From an uncultured Paracoccaceae bacterium (lineage in GTDB: Bacteria > Pseudomonadota > Alphaproteobacteria > Rhodobacterales > Rhodobacteraceae): DNA of 64,000 nucleotides. Shown in pieces: positions 8,304 to 16,847 of this stretch. Every line of letters begins with the position of its first letter. Within the stretch, counting starts at the first letter, position 1. Both the position numbers and the translations under genes were made by a program. Location of the stretch: the NCBI GenBank assembly GCA_947493145.1, contig CANLPZ010000002.1:1-64000 (forward strand), in the 5' to 3' direction. The notes beneath the pieces were generated by a model. It did no database searches and was not told where the DNA came from. It was given only the letters and a program-made list of their open reading frames with translations.

Positions 8304-9329
8304 TCATTCCGCTTCGAGACTTTTTAACGATGCGCGCATTTCGATCCTGACATCCAGCTTTCGCATGACGCCTGAACTGCGCTTTTCAACCATGTCTATT
8401 AACTCTTTCGCCGCTATCTGACCCATTTGTCGGTGTGGAACATGAACTGTTGTAAGGGGAGGGTGCAGAATACTTGCCAATTCGATGTCATCAAAACCGG
8501 TGATGGATATGTCGTCGGGAACGTGTAAACCAAGCTGTTTTGCCCTGTTGATTGCACCTGCCGCCAGTACATCGTTGCCACACATCACGACCGTGGGCCT
8601 GTGTTCGGTCTGCATCAATTCTTCAAACGCGTCGGCGCCGCCTTCAATCTCATAGTGTGTCTCAATGATCGGCAGGGAGTCGGGATCAAGACCATGGGCT
8701 GAGAGGCTTTCTTTGATTCCGCGCACACGGCCTGCGGCGCGGTCATTGCCCTTGATGAACCCAGAAATGACGGCAAGCTTTGTATGTCCCATCGACAAAA
8801 CACGGTCGGCAAGCCTCCGCATCGCGGCACAATTGTCAAAGCCGACAGAGGCGTGAACGCTTTCCGGTATGGACGTCCAAGCCAACATGGTCGGAATGCC
8901 ACGTCGTTCGAGAAACTCATAGGTGGCGTGATCACGTTCAAAACCTATGAGCAGGAGTCCATCCGCGCCACGGGCAACAAGGGCTCTGACCTGTTCTGCC
9001 TCGAGTTCTGGCTGATAAACACTGCTGGACACGAGAAGGTTGTATCCGCTCTCTCGGAGCGTTTCCTGAAACGCCTGTAGCCCTTTGGCGAAGATGGCGT
9101 TTTCCATCGTCGGAATGATGGCGCCAATCGTATGGGTCCGTTTCGCGGCCATCGCGCGGGCATTGAAGTTCGGTGTGTAACCCAGATCATTGATGGCCTG
9201 CATCACGTGAGCAAGCGTCTTTTGAGAGACTTTTTCCTTTTCATTTAGGCAACGCGAAACCGTCGCCGTCGACACACCAGCCGCCCGCGCAACATCATCC
9301 AATGTCGGTATGTTTGGAGATTGGGGCAT
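8304..9329 (-). CDS. LacI-family transcriptional regulator
   Basis: A 341-residue repressor. The N-terminal helix-turn-helix is at about 9-30 (TLDDVARAAGVSTATVSRCL in part), followed by the hinge (YTPNFNARAMAAKR) and a periplasmic-binding-protein-like sensor domain from about 65 on. It is divergent from the TRAP/sulfonate operon. A perfect 14-bp LacI-type palindrome lies between the two, so it very likely controls that operon and perhaps itself. The effector is probably a pathway sulfonate, by inference from context. Confidence 0.9.
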   Translation of the reverse strand: MPQSPNIPTLDDVARAAGVSTATVSRCLNEKEKVSQKTLAHVMQAINDLGYTPNFNARAMAAKRTHTIGAIIPTMENAIFAKGLQAFQETLRESGYNLLVSSSVYQPELEAEQVRALVARGADGLLLIGFERDHATYEFLERRGIPTMLAWTSIPESVHASVGFDNCAAMRRLADRVLSMGHTKLAVISGFIKGNDRAAGRVRGIKESLSAHGLDPDSLPIIETHYEIEGGADAFEELMQTEHRPTVVMCGNDVLAAGAINRAKQLGLHVPDDISITGFDDIELASILHPPLTTVHVPHRQMGQIAAKELIDMVEKRSSGVMRKLDVRIEMRASLKSLEAE

Positions 9330-9400
9330 GAAAAAATCGCGTTCAGGTTTGTTAAGGTATTAGCACTATAGAGCTTTTTCCGTTCTGGGCACAGTGAAAA

Positions 9401-9437
9401 TGTAAGGGCTTGCACGAATCAATTGTAAGCGCTTACA
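9401..9437. promoter_or_regulatory. Two LacI-type operators
   Basis: TGTAAGCGCTTACA at 9424-9437 is a perfect 14-bp palindrome of LacI-family type. TGTAAGGGCTTGCA at 9401-9414 is a near copy on the same face, 23 bases away centre to centre. Both lie between the divergent LacI gene and the TRAP operon. Confidence 0.85.
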
Positions 9438-9439
9438 CT
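9410..9439 (+). promoter_or_regulatory. Likely sigma-70 promoter of sulfonate operon
   Basis: TTGCAC (9410-9415) and TACACT (9434-9439) are spaced by 18 bases. The downstream LacI operator covers the -10 box and the upstream one touches the -35 box, an arrangement expected for repression. Confidence 0.65.
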
Positions 9440-9469
9440 GATTCGTGAACCAGTGGACTGGAGGCTTTC

Positions 9470-9655
9470 ATGTTGCTCATTAGCTCATTTGCGGTTTTCG
9501 CGGTGTTCTTTGTGAATGTCGCATTAGGAGCCTTTGCGGACAGAGCGTTCCTTGGGGACGTGGGAGAGATGCTGGTTCTGTTTGTCGCGTCGGTACTGTT
9601 CGTAATCGCGATACTCAAGAAAGAGGCTGATCGTTCAAACGAAGACGACAGTTAA
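9470..9655 (+). CDS. Small two-helix membrane protein
   Basis: A 61-residue protein with two hydrophobic segments (about 2-22 and 31-49) and a charged C-terminal tail rich in Asp, Glu and Lys. GGAGG at 9460-9464 gives it a good ribosome binding site, and it lies first in the operon, just after the LacI-controlled promoter and 24 bases before dctP. Its place suggests a part in the TRAP transporter or its assembly, but no family is recognised. The alternative is a leader peptide; the clear membrane pattern argues for a real product. Confidence 0.7.
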   Translation: MLLISSFAVFAVFFVNVALGAFADRAFLGDVGEMLVLFVASVLFVIAILKKEADRSNEDDS

Positions 9656-9679
9656 GACGTCCAAAAGGGAGGAAACTAA

Positions 9680-10828
9680 ATGGATAACCAAGATCGAAAA
9701 GAGCTTCAGTCGGCGGAACGCCGGAATTTCCTGAAAATCGCATCGACAGCGGGCTTCACAGCTGCGCTGGTTGCCGGTGCCGCGGGTTCATTATGGTCGA
9801 CTGAGGCTGCGGCCCAATCTGCCAACGAAGAACGTGAACGCGAAGCGGCTGCGGATCACATCATGACAATCGCCACAGCCTATGTGCTGGGCGCGTCGCG
9901 TAGCTATCCGATCATGCAGCTGGACCTGAAAGAAAACATCCAGAACGCCAGCAACGGCAAAGTCTATGTCAAATTGGCCCCAGGTGGTCAGCTGGGTGCC
10001 GGTGGTGCGCTTGTTTCGGCGGTGCAGGGTGGCACAATTCAGGCGGCACAGCATTCGCTGTCAAACTTTGCGCCGTTTGCCTCTACCGTTGACCTGATCA
10101 ACATGCCGTATCTGTGCGGATCCAACCAGCGTTTCACGAACCTTGTGACCTCTGACTTCTGGAACTCGAACGTCACGCCCAAGATCGAAGAAAACGGGTT
10201 CAAACCCTTGTTCTACATCAACATCGACCCACGTGTTGTTGCGGTGCGCAAGGGTGGCAACGCGGTGATCACGCCGGGCGACATGGACGGTGTAAAATTC
10301 CGCGTGCCAGGGTCTGCGATGTTGCAGCAGTATTACCGCATGGTTGGCGCCAACCCAACGCCGGTGGCTTGGGGTGAAACACCATCGGCGATTCAACAGG
10401 GTGTGGCCGATGCGCTTGACCCATCTGTTGGTGCGCTGTTCGTCTTTGGGTTTAAGGATATCCTGTCCCATGTGACGTTTACACAAGCGGTGCCTGATAG
10501 TCAGGTTTATTCCTGTAACCTCGAATGGTTCAATTCCATGCCTGCCGATGTTCAGGATGCGATCATGTGGGGTTCTGAAATGACCGCGCATCAGAACCTT
10601 GCCAAAGTACCGTCAGCGCGCTCACATGCGATGTCCGAATTGACCAAAGCGGGCGTGGAGTTCCACAGCTTGACTGACGATCAGCTGGCAGAATGGAAAG
10701 ACGCCGGTGGTTACCAACGTTCTGAATGGGACGAGTTCAAGGTTGAGCTTGCCGGTTCCATGGACGCCTTTGCCCAAATGGAAGAGGCCGCAGGCACCCA
10801 AGGCAAATATTACGTCCACGACGCCTAA
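9680..10828 (+). CDS. TRAP transporter solute-binding protein (DctP family)
   Basis: Periplasmic receptor, 382 residues. A Tat signal begins with R14-R15-NFLK and ends near residue 46 (AAAQ). The mature DctP fold contains the KFRVPGS motif with R208, the arginine that clamps an acid group of the ligand in the family. GGGAGG before 9680 is a strong ribosome binding site. By position with hpsN and comDE the ligand is probably dihydroxypropanesulfonate or sulfolactate, which suits an anion-binding arginine. Counterpart of HpsK-type receptors; ligand not proven. Confidence 0.9.
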   Translation: MDNQDRKELQSAERRNFLKIASTAGFTAALVAGAAGSLWSTEAAAQSANEEREREAAADHIMTIATAYVLGASRSYPIMQLDLKENIQNASNGKVYVKLAPGGQLGAGGALVSAVQGGTIQAAQHSLSNFAPFASTVDLINMPYLCGSNQRFTNLVTSDFWNSNVTPKIEENGFKPLFYINIDPRVVAVRKGGNAVITPGDMDGVKFRVPGSAMLQQYYRMVGANPTPVAWGETPSAIQQGVADALDPSVGALFVFGFKDILSHVTFTQAVPDSQVYSCNLEWFNSMPADVQDAIMWGSEMTAHQNLAKVPSARSHAMSELTKAGVEFHSLTDDQLAEWKDAGGYQRSEWDEFKVELAGSMDAFAQMEEAAGTQGKYYVHDA

Positions 10829-10835
10829 AATCTCG

Positions 10836-10868
10836 GTCGGGCGCCGGCCAAACGGCGCCCGACATCTT
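10836..10868 (+). terminator. Hairpin between dctP and dctQ
   Basis: A perfect 10-bp GC-rich stem (10836-10845 with 10854-10863) is followed by ATCTTTTTC. It sits 8 bases after the receptor stop, so it probably ends part of transcription or shields the upstream mRNA, giving more receptor than membrane subunits. Confidence 0.8.
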
Positions 10869-10941
10869 TTTCATTTCATCATGACAAGGATCAAACGCTG
10901 TCGGCGTCCTCTTTGTCTATGTGACCCGATTGGACCCGGAT

Positions 10942-11454
10942 ATGGAAACCCTACGAACCCTTGATCGAAACGCCGAACGCTGGCTGCTTTTGACCTTTTA
11001 CGTGATGTTGGTCATCACCATGGCCGTCGAAGTGCTGCGGCGGGAAATCTTTGCCTATTCATCGATCTGGGGCGAAGAGATCGTGCGATATTCCTTTATC
11101 TATCTGGCATGGATCGGGGCGGCCGCGGCCGTTAAGGAACGCGCCCATATCCGCATTGATGTGATCATGCATTACCTTGGGCCCCGGCCCAAAGCGCTGC
11201 TGTATATGTTTGGCGATCTAGTGATGATGATCGTCGCGGTCATCGCGCTTTACTGGTCATGGGAGGCTGTCCATGTCTCTTACAAATTTGGATCGGTGAC
11301 CCATGGGCTGCGCATTTCACAGGTGTGGTTCCTGATGGCGGTGCCCAGTGGGTTCGCCCTGATGATCTGGCGGCTGCTGCAGTCGCTGCGTCGTGATTTT
11401 ATGTCTCTCAAGACGGGTAAGCCCGTCTATGAGGGCGATACATTATTTGATTAG
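10942..11454 (+). CDS. TRAP transporter small membrane subunit (DctQ family)
   Basis: The four-helix DctQ partner, 170 residues from this start. It has membrane segments at about 14-30, 47-64, 88-108 and 130-150, and the family loop WGEEIVRYSFIYLAWIGAA. An in-frame GTG at 10921 would add seven residues; neither start has a clear ribosome binding site, and the ATG is preferred. It is followed by dctM after 11 bases. Confidence 0.88.
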   Translation: METLRTLDRNAERWLLLTFYVMLVITMAVEVLRREIFAYSSIWGEEIVRYSFIYLAWIGAAAAVKERAHIRIDVIMHYLGPRPKALLYMFGDLVMMIVAVIALYWSWEAVHVSYKFGSVTHGLRISQVWFLMAVPSGFALMIWRLLQSLRRDFMSLKTGKPVYEGDTLFD

Positions 11455-11465
11455 GGGCGCCTGCA

Positions 11466-12794
11466 ATGCTTTGGAATACTGTTGCCCAAACCGTTGAACT
11501 TGGATGGGATTTCTATGTTCCGGTTCTGATTTTCGTTGCCTTGATCGCCATGGCCGTGCCTGTCTGGGCGGCGATCGGCTCTTCGGCGATCCTGATGCTC
11601 GTGATGTCGGGTGATCTACCACTCAGCCTTGTGGGGGAACGTCTGTTCTCGGGGATTGATGCCTTTGCGCTGACAGCGATCCCTCTGTTTATCCTGACGG
11701 GGGACGTGCTGGTGCGCACCGGATTGTCGCGCAAGTTTCTGGACGTGGCCGAGGCCCTGACCTGTTTCACCAAAGGCGGGTTTGGCTCGGCGACGGTTCT
11801 GGTCTGCGGTATGTTCGCGGCCATCTCTGGGTCGGATGCGGCGGGGGCGGCGGCCGTGGGTCGCATGACCATCGCGCGTCTGGTCGAGGCAGGCTATCCA
11901 CGCCCCTATGCTTGTGCCCTTGTGGCCGCGGGGGCCTGCACCGGCATCCTTATTCCGCCCTCAATCGCCTATATCATCATTGGCCTCGTGCTGGGTATAT
12001 CCGCGTCGACACTGTTTTTGGCGGCGCTGATCCCGGGCCTGTGCATCCTGTTCGCGATCCTGATCACTAACCTCGTGGTGAACCGCATCTACGCCTATGA
12101 AGGCGGTGGCAACCTGACGGTCATGGAATGGCTGGCCAATCTGGGCCGGTCGCTGAAATCCGGCTGGTATGCGTTCATCGTGCCTGGCATCATCTTTTAC
12201 GGTATCTTTTCGGGGCGTCTGACCCCGACAGAGGCCGGTGCCACCGCGGTGGTTGTGACCATCATGATGGGTTTTCTTTTGGGAACGCTGAAATGGGCGG
12301 ACTTTCCCGCCATGTTGGTCAGTTCGGCGAAGGTGAATGGTGTTATCCTTCCGATCATCGCCTTTTCCGCCCCTTTGGCAGAGGCGTTGGCAATCATGGG
12401 CGTGCCCCAAGGTTTTGTGACCTCTGCCACTGGGCTGACCAACGAGCCATGGCTGCTCATCCTTTTGATGATCGGCATCCTGATCGCTGCTGGCTGCGTC
12501 ATGGAGACAACCCCGAACATCGTTATTTTGGCGCCTATTTTGCAGCCATTGGCCGAAAATATCGGCATGAACGAGATCCAGTTCTGCATCATGATGATCA
12601 CCGCCCTTGGTGTGGGTTTCATTACGCCGCCGCTTGGGCTCAACCTCTTTGTTGTGTCGGGAATTACCGGTGAATCGATTCTGAAAATTGCAGCACGTGC
12701 GGTGCCGTTCGTTCTGTGCATGTTCGTGGTCGTTTTGTTCATCGCCTATGTTCCGGCGGTTTCAACCACACTTCTTCCTGAAATTTACAAGTAG
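11466..12794 (+). CDS. TRAP transporter large membrane subunit (DctM family)
   Basis: The sodium-coupled transport subunit, 442 residues with about 12 hydrophobic segments. DctM marks include TAIPLFILTGDVLVRTGLS (in part, about 59-80), GSDAAGAAAVG, and the GILIPPSIAYIIIG region with the PPS turn. The C-terminal GVGFITPPLGLNLFVVSG is the second inverted half. It works with the receptor and DctQ to import a C3 sulfonate by inference from the downstream enzymes. Confidence 0.93.
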   Translation: MLWNTVAQTVELGWDFYVPVLIFVALIAMAVPVWAAIGSSAILMLVMSGDLPLSLVGERLFSGIDAFALTAIPLFILTGDVLVRTGLSRKFLDVAEALTCFTKGGFGSATVLVCGMFAAISGSDAAGAAAVGRMTIARLVEAGYPRPYACALVAAGACTGILIPPSIAYIIIGLVLGISASTLFLAALIPGLCILFAILITNLVVNRIYAYEGGGNLTVMEWLANLGRSLKSGWYAFIVPGIIFYGIFSGRLTPTEAGATAVVVTIMMGFLLGTLKWADFPAMLVSSAKVNGVILPIIAFSAPLAEALAIMGVPQGFVTSATGLTNEPWLLILLMIGILIAAGCVMETTPNIVILAPILQPLAENIGMNEIQFCIMMITALGVGFITPPLGLNLFVVSGITGESILKIAARAVPFVLCMFVVVLFIAYVPAVSTTLLPEIYK

Positions 12795-12806
12795 GACCAA
12801 CCAACT

Positions 12807-14114
12807 ATGAAACGTGAGTATCTCAAGAAAGCGACGCTGACCTCTTCATCGGGGGCGTCTGATGTGCATGATACGGTTGTCGCGATCCTCAACGATATCG
12901 AGGCAGGCGGTGACGCAAAGGCGCAGGAATATGCGGCCAAGTTCGACAAGTACGAAGGAAACGTAATCTTGTCTGCTGAAGAAATCGAGGCCGCGATTGC
13001 GCAGGTGCCAGAGAAACTGAAAGCCGACATTCGTTTTGCCCATGACAACGTGAAACGTTTTGCCGAACTACAAAAAAGCACGGTTGCTGACGTGGAGATG
13101 GAAATCAGCCCTGGTTATGTGGCCGGGCAAAAGGCCATTCCGGTGGATGCGGCGGGTTGTTACGTACCCGGCGGGCGCTACAGCCACATTGCCAGCGCGA
13201 TCATGACCGTCACAACGGCCAAGGTCGCGGGCTGCAAACATATCACAGCCTGTTCACCGCCCCGCCCAGATTCCGGTGTTGCACCTGCAATCATCTATGC
13301 TGCGCATATCTGCGGTGCGGATAAGATCCTTGCCATGGGTGGCGTGCAAGGCGTTGCTGCTATGACATTCGGTCTGTTCGACCTGCCCAAAGCCAATATC
13401 CTTGTTGGTCCCGGTAATCAGTTCGTTGCCGAAGCAAAACGCATCTTGTTTGGCAGTGTCGGCATCGACATGATCGCGGGGCCAACGGACAGTCTTATTC
13501 TGGCGGACAGCTCTGCTGATCCACATGTGGTTGCAACCGACCTCGTCAGCCAAGCAGAGCATGGGTATAATTCACCTGTTTGGCTTGTCACCGATGACCG
13601 CGACTTGGCAACTGATGTTATGGCCCGTGTGCCGGATTTGATTGAAGATCTACCAGAACTGAACCGCGATAACGCCTTTGCCGCGTGGCGCGACTATGCT
13701 GAGGTCATTGTTTGCGATGACCGCGAAGGCATGGCCCGTTGCAGCGACGATTATGCGCCAGAACACCTGACTGTCATGGCCGAGGATCTGGATTGGTGGT
13801 TGGACAACCTGACCTGCTATGGCTCGCTATTCCTTGGCGAAGAAACGACAGTGTCTTATGGCGATAAGGCATCAGGCACCAACCACGTTCTGCCGACCTC
13901 GGGTGCGGCGGGTTATACGGGTGGTCTGTCGGTGCACAAATATATGAAGATCGTCACGTGGCAACGCTCAACCCGTGAAGCATCAAAAGATGTGGCAATT
14001 GCAACGGCGCGTATTTCGCGATTGGAAGGGATGGAAGGCCACGCGCGCGCAGCAGATGTGCGGCTGGCTAAATATTTCCCTGACGAGACGTTTGATTTGT
14101 CAGCCGATGGCTGA
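12807..14114 (+). CDS. hpsN: Sulfopropanediol 3-dehydrogenase (HpsN-like, HisD family)
   Basis: NAD-dependent four-electron oxidation of dihydroxypropanesulfonate (DHPS) to sulfolactate. The 435 residues follow the histidinol dehydrogenase fold. Zinc ligands by analogy are Q249 and H252 in SQAEHG, the catalytic EH pair is in YAPEHLTV, and the last ligand is in LSVHKY. The long VGPGNQFVAEAKRILFG and SACSPPRP-type segments agree with the HpsN branch. No other his gene is near, and the operon holds sulfonate uptake and sulfopyruvate decarboxylase genes. A true HisD cannot be excluded by sequence reading alone but is unlikely. Confidence 0.85.
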   Translation: MKREYLKKATLTSSSGASDVHDTVVAILNDIEAGGDAKAQEYAAKFDKYEGNVILSAEEIEAAIAQVPEKLKADIRFAHDNVKRFAELQKSTVADVEMEISPGYVAGQKAIPVDAAGCYVPGGRYSHIASAIMTVTTAKVAGCKHITACSPPRPDSGVAPAIIYAAHICGADKILAMGGVQGVAAMTFGLFDLPKANILVGPGNQFVAEAKRILFGSVGIDMIAGPTDSLILADSSADPHVVATDLVSQAEHGYNSPVWLVTDDRDLATDVMARVPDLIEDLPELNRDNAFAAWRDYAEVIVCDDREGMARCSDDYAPEHLTVMAEDLDWWLDNLTCYGSLFLGEETTVSYGDKASGTNHVLPTSGAAGYTGGLSVHKYMKIVTWQRSTREASKDVAIATARISRLEGMEGHARAADVRLAKYFPDETFDLSADG

Positions 14115-14871
14115 GCCCGCTCATCTTTTTGACCTAAGCGGCAAAGTTGCCTGCGTGACCGGTGCGAGTGCTGGACTGGGGCACCGCGCCGCGCGCGCAT
14201 TGGCTTTGGCTGGAGCGCAGGTGATTGGCGTAGCGCGTCGAGCGGAACCTTTGGCCGAGTTGGTTGAGGAACTCGGCGGACAAGTGGCTGCCGCCGTTGT
14301 TGCTGATGTGGCCGAGCGTGATGCCATTCCAGATTTGGTCGAGTCTATATCTGCGCCCTTTGGCGCGCCAGATATTTTGGTTCACGCCGCTGGTATCAAC
14401 ACGCGCGAAGCGGCGGATGATGTGACGCCGAAAGGCTGGGATCAAACGCTTGCCTTGAATCTGTCGACCCCGTTTTTTCTGTCACAGGCGTTGGTTCCCG
14501 CCATGAAAGAAAAGGGCTGGGGCCGGATCGTGAACTTTGCATCCCTTCAGACCACACGCGCCTTTCCGGGCGGTATTGCGTATGGCGCAACCAAAGGAGG
14601 GGTGGCGCAGCTCACCCGCGCCATGGCCGAAGCATGGTCGCCCCACGGTATTACGGCCAACGCAATCGGTCCGGGATTTTTTCCAACTGAACTGACACAG
14701 GCGGTTTTTGACGACGCTGATCGCGCCGCGCGCAACGCTGCTCAAACCTGTATGGGGCGCAATGGAACTTTGGCAGATATCGATGGCCCTGTGCTTTTCT
14801 TGTGCTCGGATGCATCCAGCTATGTGACCGGTCAGGTGTTGATGGTTGACGGGGGGTTCACCGCAAAATGA
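14107..14871 (+). CDS. Short-chain dehydrogenase (HpsO-like)
   Basis: A classical SDR of 254 residues with the Rossmann loop TGASAGLG at 18-25, HAAG as the NAG-type motif, and the catalytic YGATK. ATG 14107 overlaps the hpsN end by 8 bases, so an open frame from 13975 is ignored. In known DHPS operons an SDR (HpsO) and a zinc dehydrogenase (HpsP) interconvert DHPS enantiomers through a 2-keto intermediate. The same pair follows hpsN here, so that role is inferred. A four-base overlap leads into the next gene. Confidence 0.8.
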   Translation: MAEPAHLFDLSGKVACVTGASAGLGHRAARALALAGAQVIGVARRAEPLAELVEELGGQVAAAVVADVAERDAIPDLVESISAPFGAPDILVHAAGINTREAADDVTPKGWDQTLALNLSTPFFLSQALVPAMKEKGWGRIVNFASLQTTRAFPGGIAYGATKGGVAQLTRAMAEAWSPHGITANAIGPGFFPTELTQAVFDDADRAARNAAQTCMGRNGTLADIDGPVLFLCSDASSYVTGQVLMVDGGFTAK

Positions 14872-15848
14872 AGGCATTGGTGTATGATGGTGTGGAAACG
14901 TTAGGGTTCCGCGATGTAACCGACCCGACGCCGGCGGACGGCGAGCATCTGATCAAGGTTGAGGCTGTCGGCATTTGTGGGTCGGACATGCATGCGTATC
15001 GTGGCCACGATGCCCGTCGTCCCGCGCCATTGATCCTTGGCCACGAGGCCGCTGGAACTATTCAAGGCGGAGCCCGCGATGGTGAACGTGTCACAGTGAA
15101 CCCTCTTGTGACATGCATGGTTTGCCCAGCCTGCCTCAGCGGTCGCGAGAATCTTTGTCCAGAACGCCAGATCATTTCGATGCAACCGCGCGAGGGGGCT
15201 TTTGCACAATACATCACTATGCCAGATCGGAATTTGGTTTCCGTGCCCGATGATGTGCCATTGACCGACGCTGCGCTGGCCGAACCTCTGGCTGTCAGCT
15301 GGCACACTGTTCGCCTCGCTTTGGAGGCGCTGCACCCTTCGATGGAGCGGCGTGCATTGGTTTTGGGTGGCGGTGCCATTGGTTTGGCGGCGGCACTGGC
15401 TCTTCGTGCGATGGGTGTGGCGGATGTGACCATCGCCGAACCGAATGCGGGTCGCCGTGCCATGCTGATCGACACCTGCAAGCAAACAGTGATCGACACG
15501 GTGGCAGACGACTATCCCGTGATCATTGATGCGGTCGGGTATGGCGCGACCCGCGCGACGGCTTCCGCGCATGTCTTGCCCGGTGGCGTCATTGCGCATG
15601 TCGGTCTGGGTCAGGACGAAGGTGGCGTCGATGTACGGCGTTACACTTTGCAAGAGGTGACTTTCATCGGCACCTATACCTACTCGGCTCAAGACTTCCG
15701 CGATACGGCAGCCGCCATATTCGACGGCCGCTTTGGCCCGTTGGATTGGACAGAGCGTCGCCCTCTTGCCGATGGTGCCGCTGCTTTCAAGGCCTTGCTG
15801 GCCGGCGCGGTTGCGTCGCCCAAAATCATTCTGGAACCATGGGCGTGA
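14868..15848 (+). CDS. Zinc-dependent alcohol dehydrogenase (HpsP-like)
   Basis: A medium-chain dehydrogenase of 326 residues. The catalytic zinc site is GICGSDMH (Cys near 37) with GHEAAG. A structural zinc loop CMVCPACLSGRENLC supplies four cysteines, and the Rossmann motif is LGGGAIGLAAAL. It overlaps the SDR by four bases. By analogy with HpsP it probably oxidises one DHPS enantiomer at C2. Sorbitol or threonine dehydrogenase activity would be the alternative from the fold alone. Confidence 0.8.
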   Translation: MKALVYDGVETLGFRDVTDPTPADGEHLIKVEAVGICGSDMHAYRGHDARRPAPLILGHEAAGTIQGGARDGERVTVNPLVTCMVCPACLSGRENLCPERQIISMQPREGAFAQYITMPDRNLVSVPDDVPLTDAALAEPLAVSWHTVRLALEALHPSMERRALVLGGGAIGLAAALALRAMGVADVTIAEPNAGRRAMLIDTCKQTVIDTVADDYPVIIDAVGYGATRATASAHVLPGGVIAHVGLGQDEGGVDVRRYTLQEVTFIGTYTYSAQDFRDTAAAIFDGRFGPLDWTERRPLADGAAAFKALLAGAVASPKIILEPWA

Positions 15849-15878
15849 TAGACGACCAATCGTTAAAGGAAATACGCG

Positions 15879-16289
15879 ATGTATAAAAAAATACTTGTCC
15901 CGATGGCCCTTGATCACGGGGTGTCCCCCCAAACGCTTGAAATCTCAATGGCACTTTCGGGCGGCGACGGCGAAATTATCGCGTTGCATGTCTATGAAGC
16001 GCCCCAAGGATCTGTTCAGGCGTTTGTTAATGAGGACGCAAAAAAGGAAGCCATGGCGCGCGCCAAGGCTGAACTGATCTCCAAAACCGCTGATCTACCG
16101 GGCGTGACGGCTGAAATGGTCGTTGGTCACACTTATCGTTCCATCATCGACTTTGCCACGGATCACAACGTGGAATGTATCGTGATGGGATCGCACAAGC
16201 CTGGGCTTAGCGACTATTTGCTGGGCTCAACGGCCGCCCGCGTTGTGCGTCATGCACCCTGCGCTGTGCATGTGTACCGAACCACCTGA
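15879..16289 (+). CDS. Universal stress protein (UspA family)
   Basis: A 136-residue UspA domain with strand start MYKKILVPMALD and the ATP-binding end motif GSHKPGLSDYLLGSTAARVV (G-x2-G-x9-GS type, about 108-127). AAAGGAAA precedes the start. It lies within the sulfonate operon between the dehydrogenases and comD. Usp genes are often next to TRAP systems; whether it regulates transport is unknown. Confidence 0.9.
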   Translation: MYKKILVPMALDHGVSPQTLEISMALSGGDGEIIALHVYEAPQGSVQAFVNEDAKKEAMARAKAELISKTADLPGVTAEMVVGHTYRSIIDFATDHNVECIVMGSHKPGLSDYLLGSTAARVVRHAPCAVHVYRTT

Positions 16290-16340
16290 ACCAAAACCAT
16301 CCGGCGTGTCAAAGCGCCTTAACAGTAAAGGTAAACTTAG

Positions 16341-16847
16341 ATGAACATCGACAAGAAGATCTGCGATGATCTTGTCGCAAACGACATTTCGTTCGTCACG
16401 ACCGTTCCCTGCAAACAGCTGGCCGGTGTGATCGAAGAAGTCGAAAACCGCGATGAGATCTTTCATATTCCCTCCAATAAGGAAGACGAAGGCATGGGGC
16501 TGTGTGCCGGTGCGTTTATGGGTGGCAAGCGCTCTGCCATTATTATGCAGAATACGGCCATCGGCGTGACGATTAACACCCTTGCAACGCTGACCCAATT
16601 TTACCGAATGCCACTGCCGATGATCATCAGCTACCGTGGCGAGTTACGTGAACCTGTCGCGTGTCAGGTTGAAATGGCCGTGCACACCAAAGCGCTTTTG
16701 GCACAGATGCATATCCCAACTTATCACTTCCACTGGCAGGATGACGTCAAAGAGTTTGATAACATCCTCAAATACACTTTCATGTGCAACAAACCCGTGG
16801 CGATCCTAACCGACGCCAACTTTTGGGGAGGCTATGGCGACCAATGA
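16341..16847 (+). CDS. comD: Sulfopyruvate decarboxylase subunit alpha
   Basis: The 168-residue N-terminal (PYR-type) half of a thiamine-diphosphate decarboxylase that turns sulfopyruvate into sulfoacetaldehyde and CO2. It has VTTVPCKQLAGVIEE, the glutamate-containing IPSNKEDEGMGLCAGAFMGG in part (about 44-63), and MQNTAIGVTINTL, all typical of ComD. ATGA overlap with comE fits a two-subunit enzyme. Phosphonopyruvate decarboxylase is related, but the split gene form and the hpsN context favour ComD. Confidence 0.9.
   Translation: MNIDKKICDDLVANDISFVTTVPCKQLAGVIEEVENRDEIFHIPSNKEDEGMGLCAGAFMGGKRSAIIMQNTAIGVTINTLATLTQFYRMPLPMIISYRGELREPVACQVEMAVHTKALLAQMHIPTYHFHWQDDVKEFDNILKYTFMCNKPVAILTDANFWGGYGDQ

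Noticed and set aside
12807..14114. Histidinol dehydrogenase (hisD) as the call
   Set aside because: No his genes are adjacent and the operon holds TRAP uptake, HpsO/HpsP-like enzymes and ComDE; the HpsN branch explains all of these better.
14901..15932. Long minus-strand frame (343 codons) opposite the zinc dehydrogenase
   Set aside because: Antisense to a clear enzyme gene in a tight operon; composition heavy in His, Arg and Thr with no family likeness.
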